A stretch of DNA of 64,000 bases, taken from Sediminicola sp037203765 (lineage in GTDB: Bacteria > Bacteroidota > Bacteroidia > Flavobacteriales > Flavobacteriaceae). Below are positions 9,497 to 16,963 of this stretch, piece after piece (the first letter of the stretch is position 1; the number at the start of each line of letters is the position of its first letter). Location of the stretch: positions 434,001-498,000 of the forward strand of contig NZ_JBBCAS010000001.1 in assembly GCF_037203765.1 (NCBI RefSeq). The letters are read 5' to 3'. The notes beneath the pieces are model-generated. The model was given only the letters and a program-made list of their open reading frames with translations, was not told where the DNA came from and did no database searches. A program made the position numbers and the translations under genes.

Positions 9497-10483
9497 ATGA
9501 AAAGAGTCTTAATTACCGGGGCAGCTGGATTTTTGGGATCGCATTTATGTGATCGTTTTATTAAAGAGGGCTTTCATGTCATCGCCATGGACAATCTTAT
9601 CACTGGCGATCTAAAAAATATTGACCACCTTTTCCAGTTGGAACAATTTGAGTTTTATCACCACGATGTCACCAAATTTGTCCACGTGCCTGGTAAATTG
9701 GATTATATTCTGCATTTTGCCTCACCGGCAAGTCCGATCGATTATTTGAAAATCCCGATCCAAACCCTAAAAGTAGGAGCATTGGGTACTCACAATTTAT
9801 TGGGATTGGCCAAGGACAAAGGGGCACGGATTCTTATTGCGTCCACCTCGGAAATCTACGGTGATCCTTTGGTGCACCCGCAAACCGAGGAATACTACGG
9901 CAATGTGAACACCATCGGTCCTAGAGGGGTCTATGATGAGGCCAAGCGCTTCCAAGAGTCCATTACCATGGCATATCACCGATTCCACGGGGTAGACACC
10001 CGTATCGTGCGGATATTTAACACCTATGGACCTAGAATGCGATTGAACGACGGTCGTGTCATACCTGCGTTTATGGGGCAAGCATTAAGAGGTGAAGATC
10101 TTACCGTTTTTGGTGACGGCTCACAAACCAGATCTTTCTGTTATGTGGATGATGAGATTGAAGGAATCTATCGCTTGTTGATGAGTGATTATACCGACCC
10201 TGTCAATATTGGAAATCCACATGAAATTACCATCAAGGATTTTGCGGAGGAAATTATCAAACTAACTGGAACGGATCAAAAAATCATCTATAAACCATTA
10301 CCTAAAGATGATCCTATGCAGCGGCAACCTGATATCTCCAGAGCCAAGGAAATATTGGGATGGGAACCTAAGGTTGGTAGGGAAGAAGGGATGAAGAAGA
10401 CCTTTGATTACTTTAAATCTTTATCCCAAGAGGAATTGGTAAAGACAGAACACCGAGACTTTGCGGATAGAAATAGAAACTAA
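9497..10483 (+). CDS. UDP-glucuronate decarboxylase (UDP-xylose synthase)
   Basis: This is an extended short-chain dehydrogenase of 328 residues. It has the NAD-binding GAAGFLG motif at residues 8-14, the TSEIYGDP segment typical of UXS enzymes at 117-124, and catalytic Y146/K150 (YDEAK). It oxidises and decarboxylates UDP-glucuronate to UDP-xylose in the cytoplasm, supplying an activated pentose for surface glycans. The xylose assignment over other SDR epimerases rests on the TSE/YGDP context and the NTYGPRM stretch. No UDP-glucose dehydrogenase is visible in the window. A strong intrinsic terminator follows immediately. Confidence 0.88.
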   Translation: MKRVLITGAAGFLGSHLCDRFIKEGFHVIAMDNLITGDLKNIDHLFQLEQFEFYHHDVTKFVHVPGKLDYILHFASPASPIDYLKIPIQTLKVGALGTHNLLGLAKDKGARILIASTSEIYGDPLVHPQTEEYYGNVNTIGPRGVYDEAKRFQESITMAYHRFHGVDTRIVRIFNTYGPRMRLNDGRVIPAFMGQALRGEDLTVFGDGSQTRSFCYVDDEIEGIYRLLMSDYTDPVNIGNPHEITIKDFAEEIIKLTGTDQKIIYKPLPKDDPMQRQPDISRAKEILGWEPKVGREEGMKKTFDYFKSLSQEELVKTEHRDFADRNRN

Positions 10484-10490
10484 ATAAAAA

Positions 10491-10518
10491 AAACCCACCG
10501 GTCAAGGTGGGTTTTTTA
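10491..10518 (+). terminator. Intrinsic terminator after UDP-glucuronate decarboxylase
   Basis: A perfect 9-bp inverted repeat (AAACCCACC / GGTGGGTTT) with a 6-base loop is followed by a run of T. It starts 8 bases after the stop codon and closes the polysaccharide transcript. Confidence 0.92.
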
Positions 10519-10660
10519 TTGGAGTACGACCCGAGAGCAGATTGGAATCCTCAATTCTATTTCATAATTACTTGCCTTTTGGAAAGTTTGATTTTTCCTT
10601 TTAAGAGTTACATTTTACATTCCGTTTGATACTAAAAATATATTATCTAGGAGAAAACTG

Positions 10661-10668
10661 TATTTTTG
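10661..10668 (+). promoter_or_regulatory. -7 promoter element of purD
   Basis: TATTTTTG matches TAnnTTTG, 17 bases upstream of the purD ATG. No clear -33 TTG is seen at the expected spacing. Confidence 0.5.
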
Positions 10669-10684
10669 CCCAAAACTTACAAAA

Positions 10685-11959
10685 ATGAACATCCTGATCC
10701 TTGGTGCAGGTGGCCGTGAGCACACCTTAGCATGGAAATTAAAGCAAAGTCCAAAACTAGATCAACTGTTCGTTGCCCCTGGCAATGCTGGAACGGAAGC
10801 CATCGCAAAAAACCTGGCAATTGGAGTCAATGATTTTGAGGCCATCAAAAAAGCGGTGCTTTCCCATAATATCCAAATGGTCGTGGTGGGTCCTGAAGAT
10901 CCGCTGGTGAACGGTGTCCATGATTTCTTCTTGAACGATTCAGAAATTCAACACATTCCTGTTATAGGTCCACAAATGGCGGCAGCTAACTTGGAAGGCA
11001 GCAAGGACTTTGCCAAGGAATTTATGATGCGCCACAACATTCCCACGGCGGCTTATAAAAGTTTTACTGGGAATAATCTGGAGCAAGGCTATGCATTTTT
11101 GGAAACATTGAATCCGCCATATGTGCTGAAGGCCGATGGTTTGGCAGCTGGAAAAGGAGTGGTGATCTTAAATGATTTGGATGCCGCAAAAAAGGAACTT
11201 CAGAGCATGCTCGTAGATGCCAAATTTGGTAATGCAAGTGCTACCGTGGTTATTGAGGAATTTTTGTCGGGTATAGAACTGAGTGTTTTTGTATTGACCG
11301 ATGGGGAAAACTATAAGGTATTGCCTACAGCCAAAGACTACAAACGCATAGGAGAAGGTGATACCGGACTCAATACAGGAGGAATGGGCGCTATCTCCCC
11401 TGTGCCGTTCGCGGATAAGGCGTTTATGGACAAGATACATGAACAAGTGGTGGAACCTACCGTAGAAGGTCTTAAAAAGGACGACTTGCCATATAAAGGA
11501 TTTATTTTTATCGGTTTGATCAAAGTTGGGAATGACCCTAAGGTGATCGAATATAACGTTCGTTTAGGGGATCCTGAGACTGAGGTGGTTTTACCTAGGA
11601 TTCAGAATGATCTACTAGTGGTGTTCGAAGCAGTAGCCAACCAGACCTTGGACCAGATCGATCTGAAAATTGATGAGCGGACCGCCACCACGGTAATGAC
11701 CGTTGCCGGAGGATATCCCGAAGCCTACGAAAAGGGCAAGGAGATCAAGGGATATGATACTATCTCTGATTCTTTGGTCTTCCATGCCGGTACTACCCTA
11801 AAAGATGGTAAAGTAGTTACCAACGGCGGAAGAGTCATGGCAATTACCTCCTATGGTAATAATTTCAGAGAAGCACTGGCTTTATCCTATCAGAATTTGG
11901 AAAAGCTACAATTTGACGGGATGTATTTCCGAAAAGATCTTGGTTTCGACCTAAAATAA
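10685..11959 (+). CDS. purD: Phosphoribosylamine--glycine ligase
   Basis: The 424-residue ATP-grasp enzyme catalyses step two of purine synthesis, joining glycine to 5-phosphoribosylamine to form GAR. It opens with the family hallmark ILGAGGREH at residues 4-12. It contains the GPEDPLVNG loop, a KADGLAAGKGV ATP-grasp segment, a TGGMGAISPVP motif and EYNVRLGDPE near the metal site. Length is normal and the sequence looks intact. It is flanked by terminators on both sides, so it is probably monocistronic. Confidence 0.97.
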   Translation: MNILILGAGGREHTLAWKLKQSPKLDQLFVAPGNAGTEAIAKNLAIGVNDFEAIKKAVLSHNIQMVVVGPEDPLVNGVHDFFLNDSEIQHIPVIGPQMAAANLEGSKDFAKEFMMRHNIPTAAYKSFTGNNLEQGYAFLETLNPPYVLKADGLAAGKGVVILNDLDAAKKELQSMLVDAKFGNASATVVIEEFLSGIELSVFVLTDGENYKVLPTAKDYKRIGEGDTGLNTGGMGAISPVPFADKAFMDKIHEQVVEPTVEGLKKDDLPYKGFIFIGLIKVGNDPKVIEYNVRLGDPETEVVLPRIQNDLLVVFEAVANQTLDQIDLKIDERTATTVMTVAGGYPEAYEKGKEIKGYDTISDSLVFHAGTTLKDGKVVTNGGRVMAITSYGNNFREALALSYQNLEKLQFDGMYFRKDLGFDLK

Positions 11960-11979
11960 AGGGAGAATTCAAACAATAG

Positions 11980-12024
11980 AAAATCCGCATTGGATATAGA
12001 TTGCTATAACCAATGCGGATTTTT
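11980..12024. terminator. Bidirectional terminator between purD and the DUF6341 gene
   Basis: A perfect 14-bp inverted repeat (AAAATCCGCATTGG / CCAATGCGGATTTT) with further TATA pairing inside the loop has A-rich and T-rich flanks. It lies between two convergent genes and can serve both strands. Confidence 0.9.
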
Positions 12025-12046
12025 AATGTATTCTTGCGGAAATCTA

Positions 12047-12268
12047 CTAAAGAAAGGAGTGCGCGTTGGCGTCCTTACTTTCCTCACCGGCATCGTTGAA
12101 TTTTTTCAATTGTATCATCCAGTAAACCATGGCTACGGCACCAATGATCATAAACATCCAGTTTAAAAAATTAGCCGCCCACCAGTTTTCCATAAAACGC
12201 AATTGGTCCAATGGCCAAAACAGGAAGTTCACAAATAAATCCGCAATGCCTTCAAAAAATGCTGTCAT
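12047..12268 (-). CDS. DUF6341-like small membrane protein
   Basis: The 73-residue protein has an amphipathic aromatic N-terminus (MTAFFEGIADLFVNFLFWP), one clear membrane helix around residues 33-52 (NFLNWMFMIIGAVAMVYWMI) and a charged C-terminal tail. I recognise it as the flavobacterial DUF6341 type; no function is known. It is divergent from the DUF6427 gene, a pairing that argues for a shared but unknown envelope role. A TATTTTTG element lies 20 bases upstream of its start on the same strand. Confidence 0.75.
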   Translation of the reverse strand: MTAFFEGIADLFVNFLFWPLDQLRFMENWWAANFLNWMFMIIGAVAMVYWMIQLKKFNDAGEESKDANAHSFL

Positions 12269-12287
12269 GTTATTTATCTTTACCGCA

Positions 12288-12295
12288 CAAAAATA
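12288..12295 (-). promoter_or_regulatory. -7 promoter element of the DUF6341 gene
   Basis: Read on the minus strand this is TATTTTTG, matching TAnnTTTG, in the 39-base divergent gap between the two DUF genes. Confidence 0.45.
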
Positions 12296-12307
12296 TAAAA
12301 ACCTAGA

Positions 12308-13246
12308 ATGATTTCAAGCATTTTTGGCAAAACAAAACCTATTAACTACATTATTTTGTTGGTGTTCTTGTTTTTGTTCTATTGGTTTGCCCATTTTTTT
12401 CTTTTTGTAGATACCGGACTATCCGAGGAATTACTTTATAAAATGGGTTTTTTGATTCTTCTGATGTTCAGTGTTTTTCTGGTTGATTTCATATTGAAAC
12501 GTAACAAACTCACCAAGACCAACTCTTTTGCCATCCTATTTTTCACTATGTTGATGGTTGTTTTTCCTGAGGTGCTCACCGATGAGAATGCCATATGGTG
12601 CAACGTATTTCTTTTGTTGGCAGCCAGAAGATTGTTGAGTATAAAATCCATGAAGAACATAAAGGTAAAAATTTACGATGCCTCGCTTTGGATTATGGTG
12701 GCCAGCCTCTTTTACGATTGGGCCATATTCTATCTTGTTCTGGTGTTTATTGCAATTTATTTATATGACCCAAAAAATGGTAGGAATTGGCTGGTGCCAT
12801 TTACGGGATTTTTTACCGTGGCCATGATTGCTTATGGAATTTTGCTGATTTTTGACAACCCCGAATTTTTAAATGACCATTACCAATTTAACTTTCAGTT
12901 CAATGTGGCCTATTTTACCCATATTGGAAACAGCATTAAATTGGTAATCTATATCCTGATGACTGCAATCGCAGGGTTGGTGGCCTTCGTGAAATTACGG
13001 AGCTCAGGTTCCGGAAAGATCATAGCGATGCGACTAATTGCGCTCTATTTTTTCATCTCCATGGTCATGGTGGTGCTCATTTCCGCCGATAATACCTATC
13101 CGGTATTAATGACATTTTTTCCAGCAGTTATTTTCTTTACACATTACATAGAATCCATAAAGAAGCCCAACATGAAGGAGATGGTACTGATAGCTGCTGT
13201 GCTCGTTCCCTTCCTTGTCTTCTTCGGGGAGCTTTTGAATAAATAA
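12308..13246 (+). CDS. DUF6427-like polytopic membrane protein
   Basis: The 312-residue protein has roughly eight to nine hydrophobic spans and short loops, beginning MISSIFGKTKPINYIILLV. It matches the flavobacterial DUF6427 family as I know it; no catalytic or transport motif is visible. It is transcribed divergently from the DUF6341 gene and lies just upstream of DUF4254 and a GT9 glycosyltransferase. A role in envelope biogenesis is plausible from context only. Confidence 0.72.
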   Translation: MISSIFGKTKPINYIILLVFLFLFYWFAHFFLFVDTGLSEELLYKMGFLILLMFSVFLVDFILKRNKLTKTNSFAILFFTMLMVVFPEVLTDENAIWCNVFLLLAARRLLSIKSMKNIKVKIYDASLWIMVASLFYDWAIFYLVLVFIAIYLYDPKNGRNWLVPFTGFFTVAMIAYGILLIFDNPEFLNDHYQFNFQFNVAYFTHIGNSIKLVIYILMTAIAGLVAFVKLRSSGSGKIIAMRLIALYFFISMVMVVLISADNTYPVLMTFFPAVIFFTHYIESIKKPNMKEMVLIAAVLVPFLVFFGELLNK

Positions 13247-13250
13247 AAAG

Positions 13251-13258
13251 TATCTTTG
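13251..13258 (+). promoter_or_regulatory. -7 promoter element of the DUF4254/GT9 pair
   Basis: TATCTTTG matches TAnnTTTG and lies 18 bases upstream of the DUF4254 ATG at 13277. Confidence 0.5.
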
Positions 13259-13276
13259 CCTTAAATATGCACAATA

Positions 13277-13882
13277 ATGTTCAGTGACTTTGCCTATACT
13301 ATTTTTGAAGAAAGCATTCAGAAATATCACGAAAAGGATGATGTTGATCAAACCTTTGACAATCCATATGAAAAGGATGATATCGCCCATTTGTTATACA
13401 GAAAAAACTGGATCGATACCGTCCAGTGGCATTATGAGGATATCATTAGGGATCCAAATATAGATCCTAAGGCAGCCTTGGTTTTAAAACGTAAGATCGA
13501 TGCAAGCAATCAGGACAGGACGGATCTTGTAGAATACATTGACAGCTATTTTCTACAAAAATACCAAGTAGTAGAAAAGAAGCCAAATGCCACAATCAAT
13601 ACCGAGAGTCCTGCTTGGGCGATAGACCGACTTTCCATTTTGGCGTTGAAGGTCTATCATATGAAGGAGGAGGCAGAGCGGACCGATGCTTCCCAAGAGC
13701 ACTTGGCAAAATGCCAAGAGAAGTTAAACGTTCTTATAGAGCAAAAGAAAGATCTTTCTACAGCCATTGATCAATTATTGGCAGATATTGAAGCTGGCAA
13801 TAAGTACATGAAGGTGTATAAACAAATGAAAATGTACAACGATGAGGAATTAAACCCTATTCTTCGTGGCCAAAAAGGGTAA
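13277..13882 (+). CDS. DUF4254 family protein
   Basis: The soluble, charged, helical protein has 201 residues and a DIAHLLYRKNWIDTVQWHYED segment around residues 35-55 (split here by the charged core) and a predicted coiled coil near 125-170. These match the DUF4254 family. No catalytic function is known. In Bacteroidetes this family commonly sits beside GT9/heptosyltransferase-like genes, as here, where the next gene's GTG start overlaps its last 17 bases. The overlap suggests translational coupling and a joint role in lipopolysaccharide core or glycan assembly. Confidence 0.8.
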   Translation: MFSDFAYTIFEESIQKYHEKDDVDQTFDNPYEKDDIAHLLYRKNWIDTVQWHYEDIIRDPNIDPKAALVLKRKIDASNQDRTDLVEYIDSYFLQKYQVVEKKPNATINTESPAWAIDRLSILALKVYHMKEEAERTDASQEHLAKCQEKLNVLIEQKKDLSTAIDQLLADIEAGNKYMKVYKQMKMYNDEELNPILRGQKG

Positions 13883-14942
13883 GATTTTAGAACATTCTTC
13901 AGACAGGCCGGTGCACCTACTGGTAATCCGACTGTCAGCTATGGGAGATGTGGCCATGACGGTTCCCGTGCTCTCGGGTTTGGTCCACCAATATCCGAAT
14001 GTGAAGGTTACCGTATTGACAAGAGGTTTTTTTGCTCCTTTGTTCCAGGGTATTCCCAATGTGGTAGTTTATGCTGCGGATGTAAAAGGAAAACATAAAG
14101 GTGTATTGGGGCTGTACAAACTCTTTAAAGAGCTGACCACACTTCAAATAGATGCAGTGGCCGATCTACACTATGTACTGCGAAGTTCCATTTTAAAAAC
14201 TTTTTTCAGGCTAACCAATATTCCCTTCGTACAAATAGATAAGGGCCGCGCCGGCAAAAAGGCACTTACCGCCCATACCAACAAGGTATTCCGTCCATTA
14301 CAATCAACCCATCAGCGATATGCCGATGTTTTTGCCGTATTAGGATTCCCTATTGATTTGGAATCGGTCGCCCCTGCATCACAAAGTGAAATATCTGCAA
14401 CCATTGAAAAGGTTGTAGGGCCAAAAACTGAAAAGTGGATCGGAATTGCTCCATTTGCTGCCTTTGAGGGTAAGATGTATCCGTTGTCCCAAATGCGAAA
14501 GGTGGTTAAGGCTCTTTGTGAAAACAAGGATTTCAAAATTCTATTATTCGGAGGAGGCAAAAAAGAGGAGCAACAGTTGGATATCTGGGCTGTAGAATTT
14601 AAAAATTGTGTAAATATGGCCGGGAAAATTGCCTTTGAGGAAGAATTGACTGTTATTTCCCAATTGGATCTCATGGTGGCCATGGATAGTGGAAATGCCC
14701 ACTTGGCGGCTATTTATGGGATACCTACCATTACTTTTTGGGGTGTTACCCATCCCTATGCAGGTTTTTATCCGTTTGGTCAGGACCCAAATAATGCGCT
14801 TTTGGCCGATAGGGAACAATATCCATTGATCCCTACCTCGGTCTATGGGAACAAATTTCCCAAGGGCTATGAATCGGTTATGGAAACCATAGCCCCTGAG
14901 GCGGTTATCGATAAAATAAATGCGGTCTTGAATAGAAGGTAA
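13866..14942 (+). CDS. Glycosyltransferase family 9 (heptosyltransferase-like)
   Basis: The protein has 358 residues from a GTG start. The family N-terminal motif VIRLSAMGD, near residue 20, forms the first Rossmann strand and turn of GT9 enzymes, and the C-terminal nucleotide-sugar region shows MDSGNAHLAA and TITFWGVTHP. It likely adds a heptose or other sugar to the LPS core on the cytoplasmic face. GTG at 13866 overlaps DUF4254 by 17 bases; GTG at 13911 would start just before the motif and avoid the overlap, so the true N-terminus is uncertain. It converges with tetR with only 8 bases between stops. Confidence 0.85.
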   Translation: MAKKGKILEHSSDRPVHLLVIRLSAMGDVAMTVPVLSGLVHQYPNVKVTVLTRGFFAPLFQGIPNVVVYAADVKGKHKGVLGLYKLFKELTTLQIDAVADLHYVLRSSILKTFFRLTNIPFVQIDKGRAGKKALTAHTNKVFRPLQSTHQRYADVFAVLGFPIDLESVAPASQSEISATIEKVVGPKTEKWIGIAPFAAFEGKMYPLSQMRKVVKALCENKDFKILLFGGGKKEEQQLDIWAVEFKNCVNMAGKIAFEEELTVISQLDLMVAMDSGNAHLAAIYGIPTITFWGVTHPYAGFYPFGQDPNNALLADREQYPLIPTSVYGNKFPKGYESVMETIAPEAVIDKINAVLNRR

Positions 14943-14950
14943 TTTTCTTC

Positions 14951-15565
14951 CTAGGCAACCGCTTTTTGGGAAATCAGCTTAAAGTAATTTTTCAATTGCT
15001 GGATATACTTATATCGCAATGTTCTAGGGTTGCCTTCTACCATTAGGGTTCTTATGCCTATATATGAAGAGATAACATAGGTGGCTACAGCCTCACTGTC
15101 CACATGTCTGTCTATATAGCCATCGGTCTTTCCCTTTTGTAGGGTCGTGATCAAATTTACTTCCCATACGCTCATTATATCCAAAAGATATTTCATGATT
15201 TCCGGATTCTTACCATTGAATTCTGTGATAAAGTTGCTCAATACGAATCCATAATCCAATTCATTGTGCTCTGCGGTTTCCAGCGCATCATCAATGGCTG
15301 TTATAATGACATTTAAAGGATCCTCTTGGCCTTCAATGGGCTCAACAAGCATACTGTACACTTTTTGGAACAGAAGGTTCTGTACGATGCTGATAAAGAA
15401 ATCTTCCTTGGATTGAAAGTGGTAGTAAAAAGCGCCTTTGGACAGGGATAGCTTTTTTAAGATGTCGTCTATACTGGTATTATAATACCCTTGTTGGTAA
15501 AACAATTCCAGTCCGGTACTCTGCATACGCTGCATGGTAGCCATGCGTTTTAGGTTCTTTTCCAT
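14951..15565 (-). CDS. TetR/AcrR family transcriptional regulator
   Basis: The 204-residue protein has an N-terminal helix-turn-helix at about residues 10-58 (GLELFYQQGYYNTSIDDILKK, then LSKGAFYYHFQSKEDF), the classic TetR DNA-binding signature. A helical ligand-binding domain follows. It is usually a repressor released by a small molecule. It lies 234 bases downstream of arsS on the same strand. Its upstream region holds several inverted repeats, one shared with a site before the patatin gene and one 13-mer shared with the leader of the SusC/ArsS block, so it is a candidate regulator of that block. The effector is unknown. Confidence 0.9.
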   Translation of the reverse strand: MEKNLKRMATMQRMQSTGLELFYQQGYYNTSIDDILKKLSLSKGAFYYHFQSKEDFFISIVQNLLFQKVYSMLVEPIEGQEDPLNVIITAIDDALETAEHNELDYGFVLSNFITEFNGKNPEIMKYLLDIMSVWEVNLITTLQKGKTDGYIDRHVDSEAVATYVISSYIGIRTLMVEGNPRTLRYKYIQQLKNYFKLISQKAVA

Positions 15566-15655
15566 AAGATTTGGGTTTTGGGTAAAACAGACCCGAGAGT
15601 CTTTTACAAAGAACTGGCAGATATAAGATTTGGTAAATATTAAAAGACGAATTGC

Positions 15656-15676
15656 ACGTTAAAATCGTTATAACGT
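15656..15676. promoter_or_regulatory. Candidate operator ACGTT-N11-AACGT upstream of tetR
   Basis: ACGTT (15656-15660) and AACGT (15672-15676) form an inverted repeat that also contains a 10-bp palindrome CGTTATAACG (15666-15675). The first 13 bases differ at one position from ACGTTAAAAACGT at 24970-24982, in front of the first gene of the SusC/ArsS block. Confidence 0.4.
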
Positions 15677-15713
15677 CTATTTTCTACAAAAATGACTTGA
15701 TTTCAAAAAACAA

Positions 15714-15741
15714 ACCGACCAATCAGTTGGTAATTGGTCGG
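15714..15741. promoter_or_regulatory. Candidate TetR operator (ACCGACCAAT box)
   Basis: A perfect 9-9-9 inverted repeat CCGACCAAT-N9-ATTGGTCGG overlaps a shorter ACCAA-N4-TTGGT repeat. It lies about 150 bases upstream of tetR, where autoregulation would be expected. The 18-mer at 15714-15731 matches the reverse complement of 26419-26436 at 16 of 18 positions. Confidence 0.55.
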
Positions 15742-15758
15742 ATTGTTTCTTGGATGAA

Positions 15759-15770
15759 GTGCAATTGCAC
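15759..15770. repeat. Perfect 12-bp palindrome GTGCAATTGCAC
   Basis: A self-complementary 12-mer lies between arsS and tetR. It could be a third regulator site, or part of the arsS 3' region; no T-run follows on the minus strand, so it is not an obvious terminator. Confidence 0.4.
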
Positions 15771-15799
15771 AACATATGATGATCTAAAATGGGCTGAAT

Positions 15800-16855
15800 T
15801 TAGGCTACTGTACCCTGACAGCTACTCCCTGCACCTGCGGTACAGCCATAACAATGTTGTGATATAATGATGTTCCTATCATTTAAGATATCTTCATTAT
15901 AGTCTTTTATATGTTTTACCTTACTGGCCACTTTAAGATCCAGCATCTGATTAAAATCACAATCGTATAACCAACCATCCCAACTGATGGAAATGGTATT
16001 GGTGCACATTACATTGGCAACAGCAGCAGGGTTGTAGGCTTCCACAAGGGCATACATGTAATCTTCATAGTTCTCTGAAGCTATCAAATAATCCAAAAAG
16101 CGGGCAATGGGCAAATTGGTTATGGCAAAGAGGTTGTGGAAATCTATATCGAAATCTTCTTTCAAAGCCTTTTTAAAATCGCGCTCCATGGCAGCTTGGT
16201 CTCCTGGTAGATATGCTCCGGACGGATTGTATACCAAGTCCAATCGCAGATCACTTCCTGGCATGCCATACCCAACAGCGTTCAATTCCTGTAGTGCTTT
16301 AATGGATTTGTCAAAAACTCCATCCCCACGTTGTTTGTCCGTTTTACCTCTGGTATAATGGGGCATGGATGAAATTACATGGACATTATGTTTTTTGAAG
16401 AACTCTGGAAGATCGTAGTATTTTTTATTGGCCCTGATGATGGTCAGGTTAGATCGAACAATAAAATCCTGGATTCCTGCCTTGGACGCTTCTTCTACGA
16501 ACCATCTAAAATCTGGGTTCATTTCCGGGGCACCACCGGTAAGATCCAAAGTATGGGCACCCGTATTGCGGATGACTTCCAAACATTGTTCCATGGTTTC
16601 GCGCGTCATGATTTCCTTTCGGTCCGGTCCGGCATCAACATGGCAGTGCTCACAGACCTGATTGCACATATAGCCCACATTGATCTGTAGGATTTCCAAT
16701 TTCTTGGGTCTAAGCGGAAATTGACCTATTTGATCAATCTTGTCCTTAAAATAGGGGAGTTCCCCATCCTCAAAGATCCCTCCGTTAAGAATTTCCAGTT
16801 GCTTGTTGCCAATTGCAAGATCATCATGTCTTGCTTTCAATGATTTTGTAGCCAT
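15800..16855 (-). CDS. arsS: Arsenosugar biosynthesis radical SAM protein ArsS
   Basis: From the ATG at 16855 the protein has 351 residues. The radical SAM cluster motif CxxxCxxC (CNQVCEHC) is at residues 64-71. The core shows LDLTGGAPEMNPDF and the C-terminal half has CYGCTAGAGSSCQG, matching the ArsS/DUF3641-type proteins. ArsS makes a 5'-deoxyadenosyl-dimethylarsine product from SAM and dimethylarsenite, the step after ArsM methylation in arsenosugar synthesis. A TTG five codons upstream is possible, but the ATG follows an A-rich leader. No arsM is in the window. It is last in a minus-strand series with an AhpD-like protein and transporters. Substrate could differ from arsenic. Confidence 0.85.
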   Translation of the reverse strand: MATKSLKARHDDLAIGNKQLEILNGGIFEDGELPYFKDKIDQIGQFPLRPKKLEILQINVGYMCNQVCEHCHVDAGPDRKEIMTRETMEQCLEVIRNTGAHTLDLTGGAPEMNPDFRWFVEEASKAGIQDFIVRSNLTIIRANKKYYDLPEFFKKHNVHVISSMPHYTRGKTDKQRGDGVFDKSIKALQELNAVGYGMPGSDLRLDLVYNPSGAYLPGDQAAMERDFKKALKEDFDIDFHNLFAITNLPIARFLDYLIASENYEDYMYALVEAYNPAAVANVMCTNTISISWDGWLYDCDFNQMLDLKVASKVKHIKDYNEDILNDRNIIISQHCYGCTAGAGSSCQGTVA

Positions 16856-16900
16856 TTTTTTTGTATTCAATATTTAGTACGCAAAATCTTGTGAAGTTTA

Positions 16901-16927
16901 CAGAATAAAGCTGATTTCTTTATTCTG
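16901..16927. repeat. Intercistronic hairpin before arsS
   Basis: A perfect 10-bp inverted repeat (CAGAATAAAG / CTTTATTCTG) with a 7-base loop lies in the 108-base gap between the fusion gene stop and the arsS start. No T-run follows on the minus strand, so an RNA processing or stability element is more likely than a terminator. Confidence 0.55.
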
Positions 16928-16963
16928 GAAACCTTGTAGATACTGCATTTGCAATAATTCAAC

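Noticed and set aside
10193..10201. ACCGACC core inside the UDP-glucuronate decarboxylase gene
   Set aside because: It lies in a coding region and lacks an opposing half-site; it is kept only as a reminder that the core alone occurs by chance.
15652..15867. Small + strand open frame of 71 residues between tetR and arsS
   Set aside because: It runs antisense into the 3' end of arsS and through the palindrome-rich gap; the translation has no family character and no leader signals.
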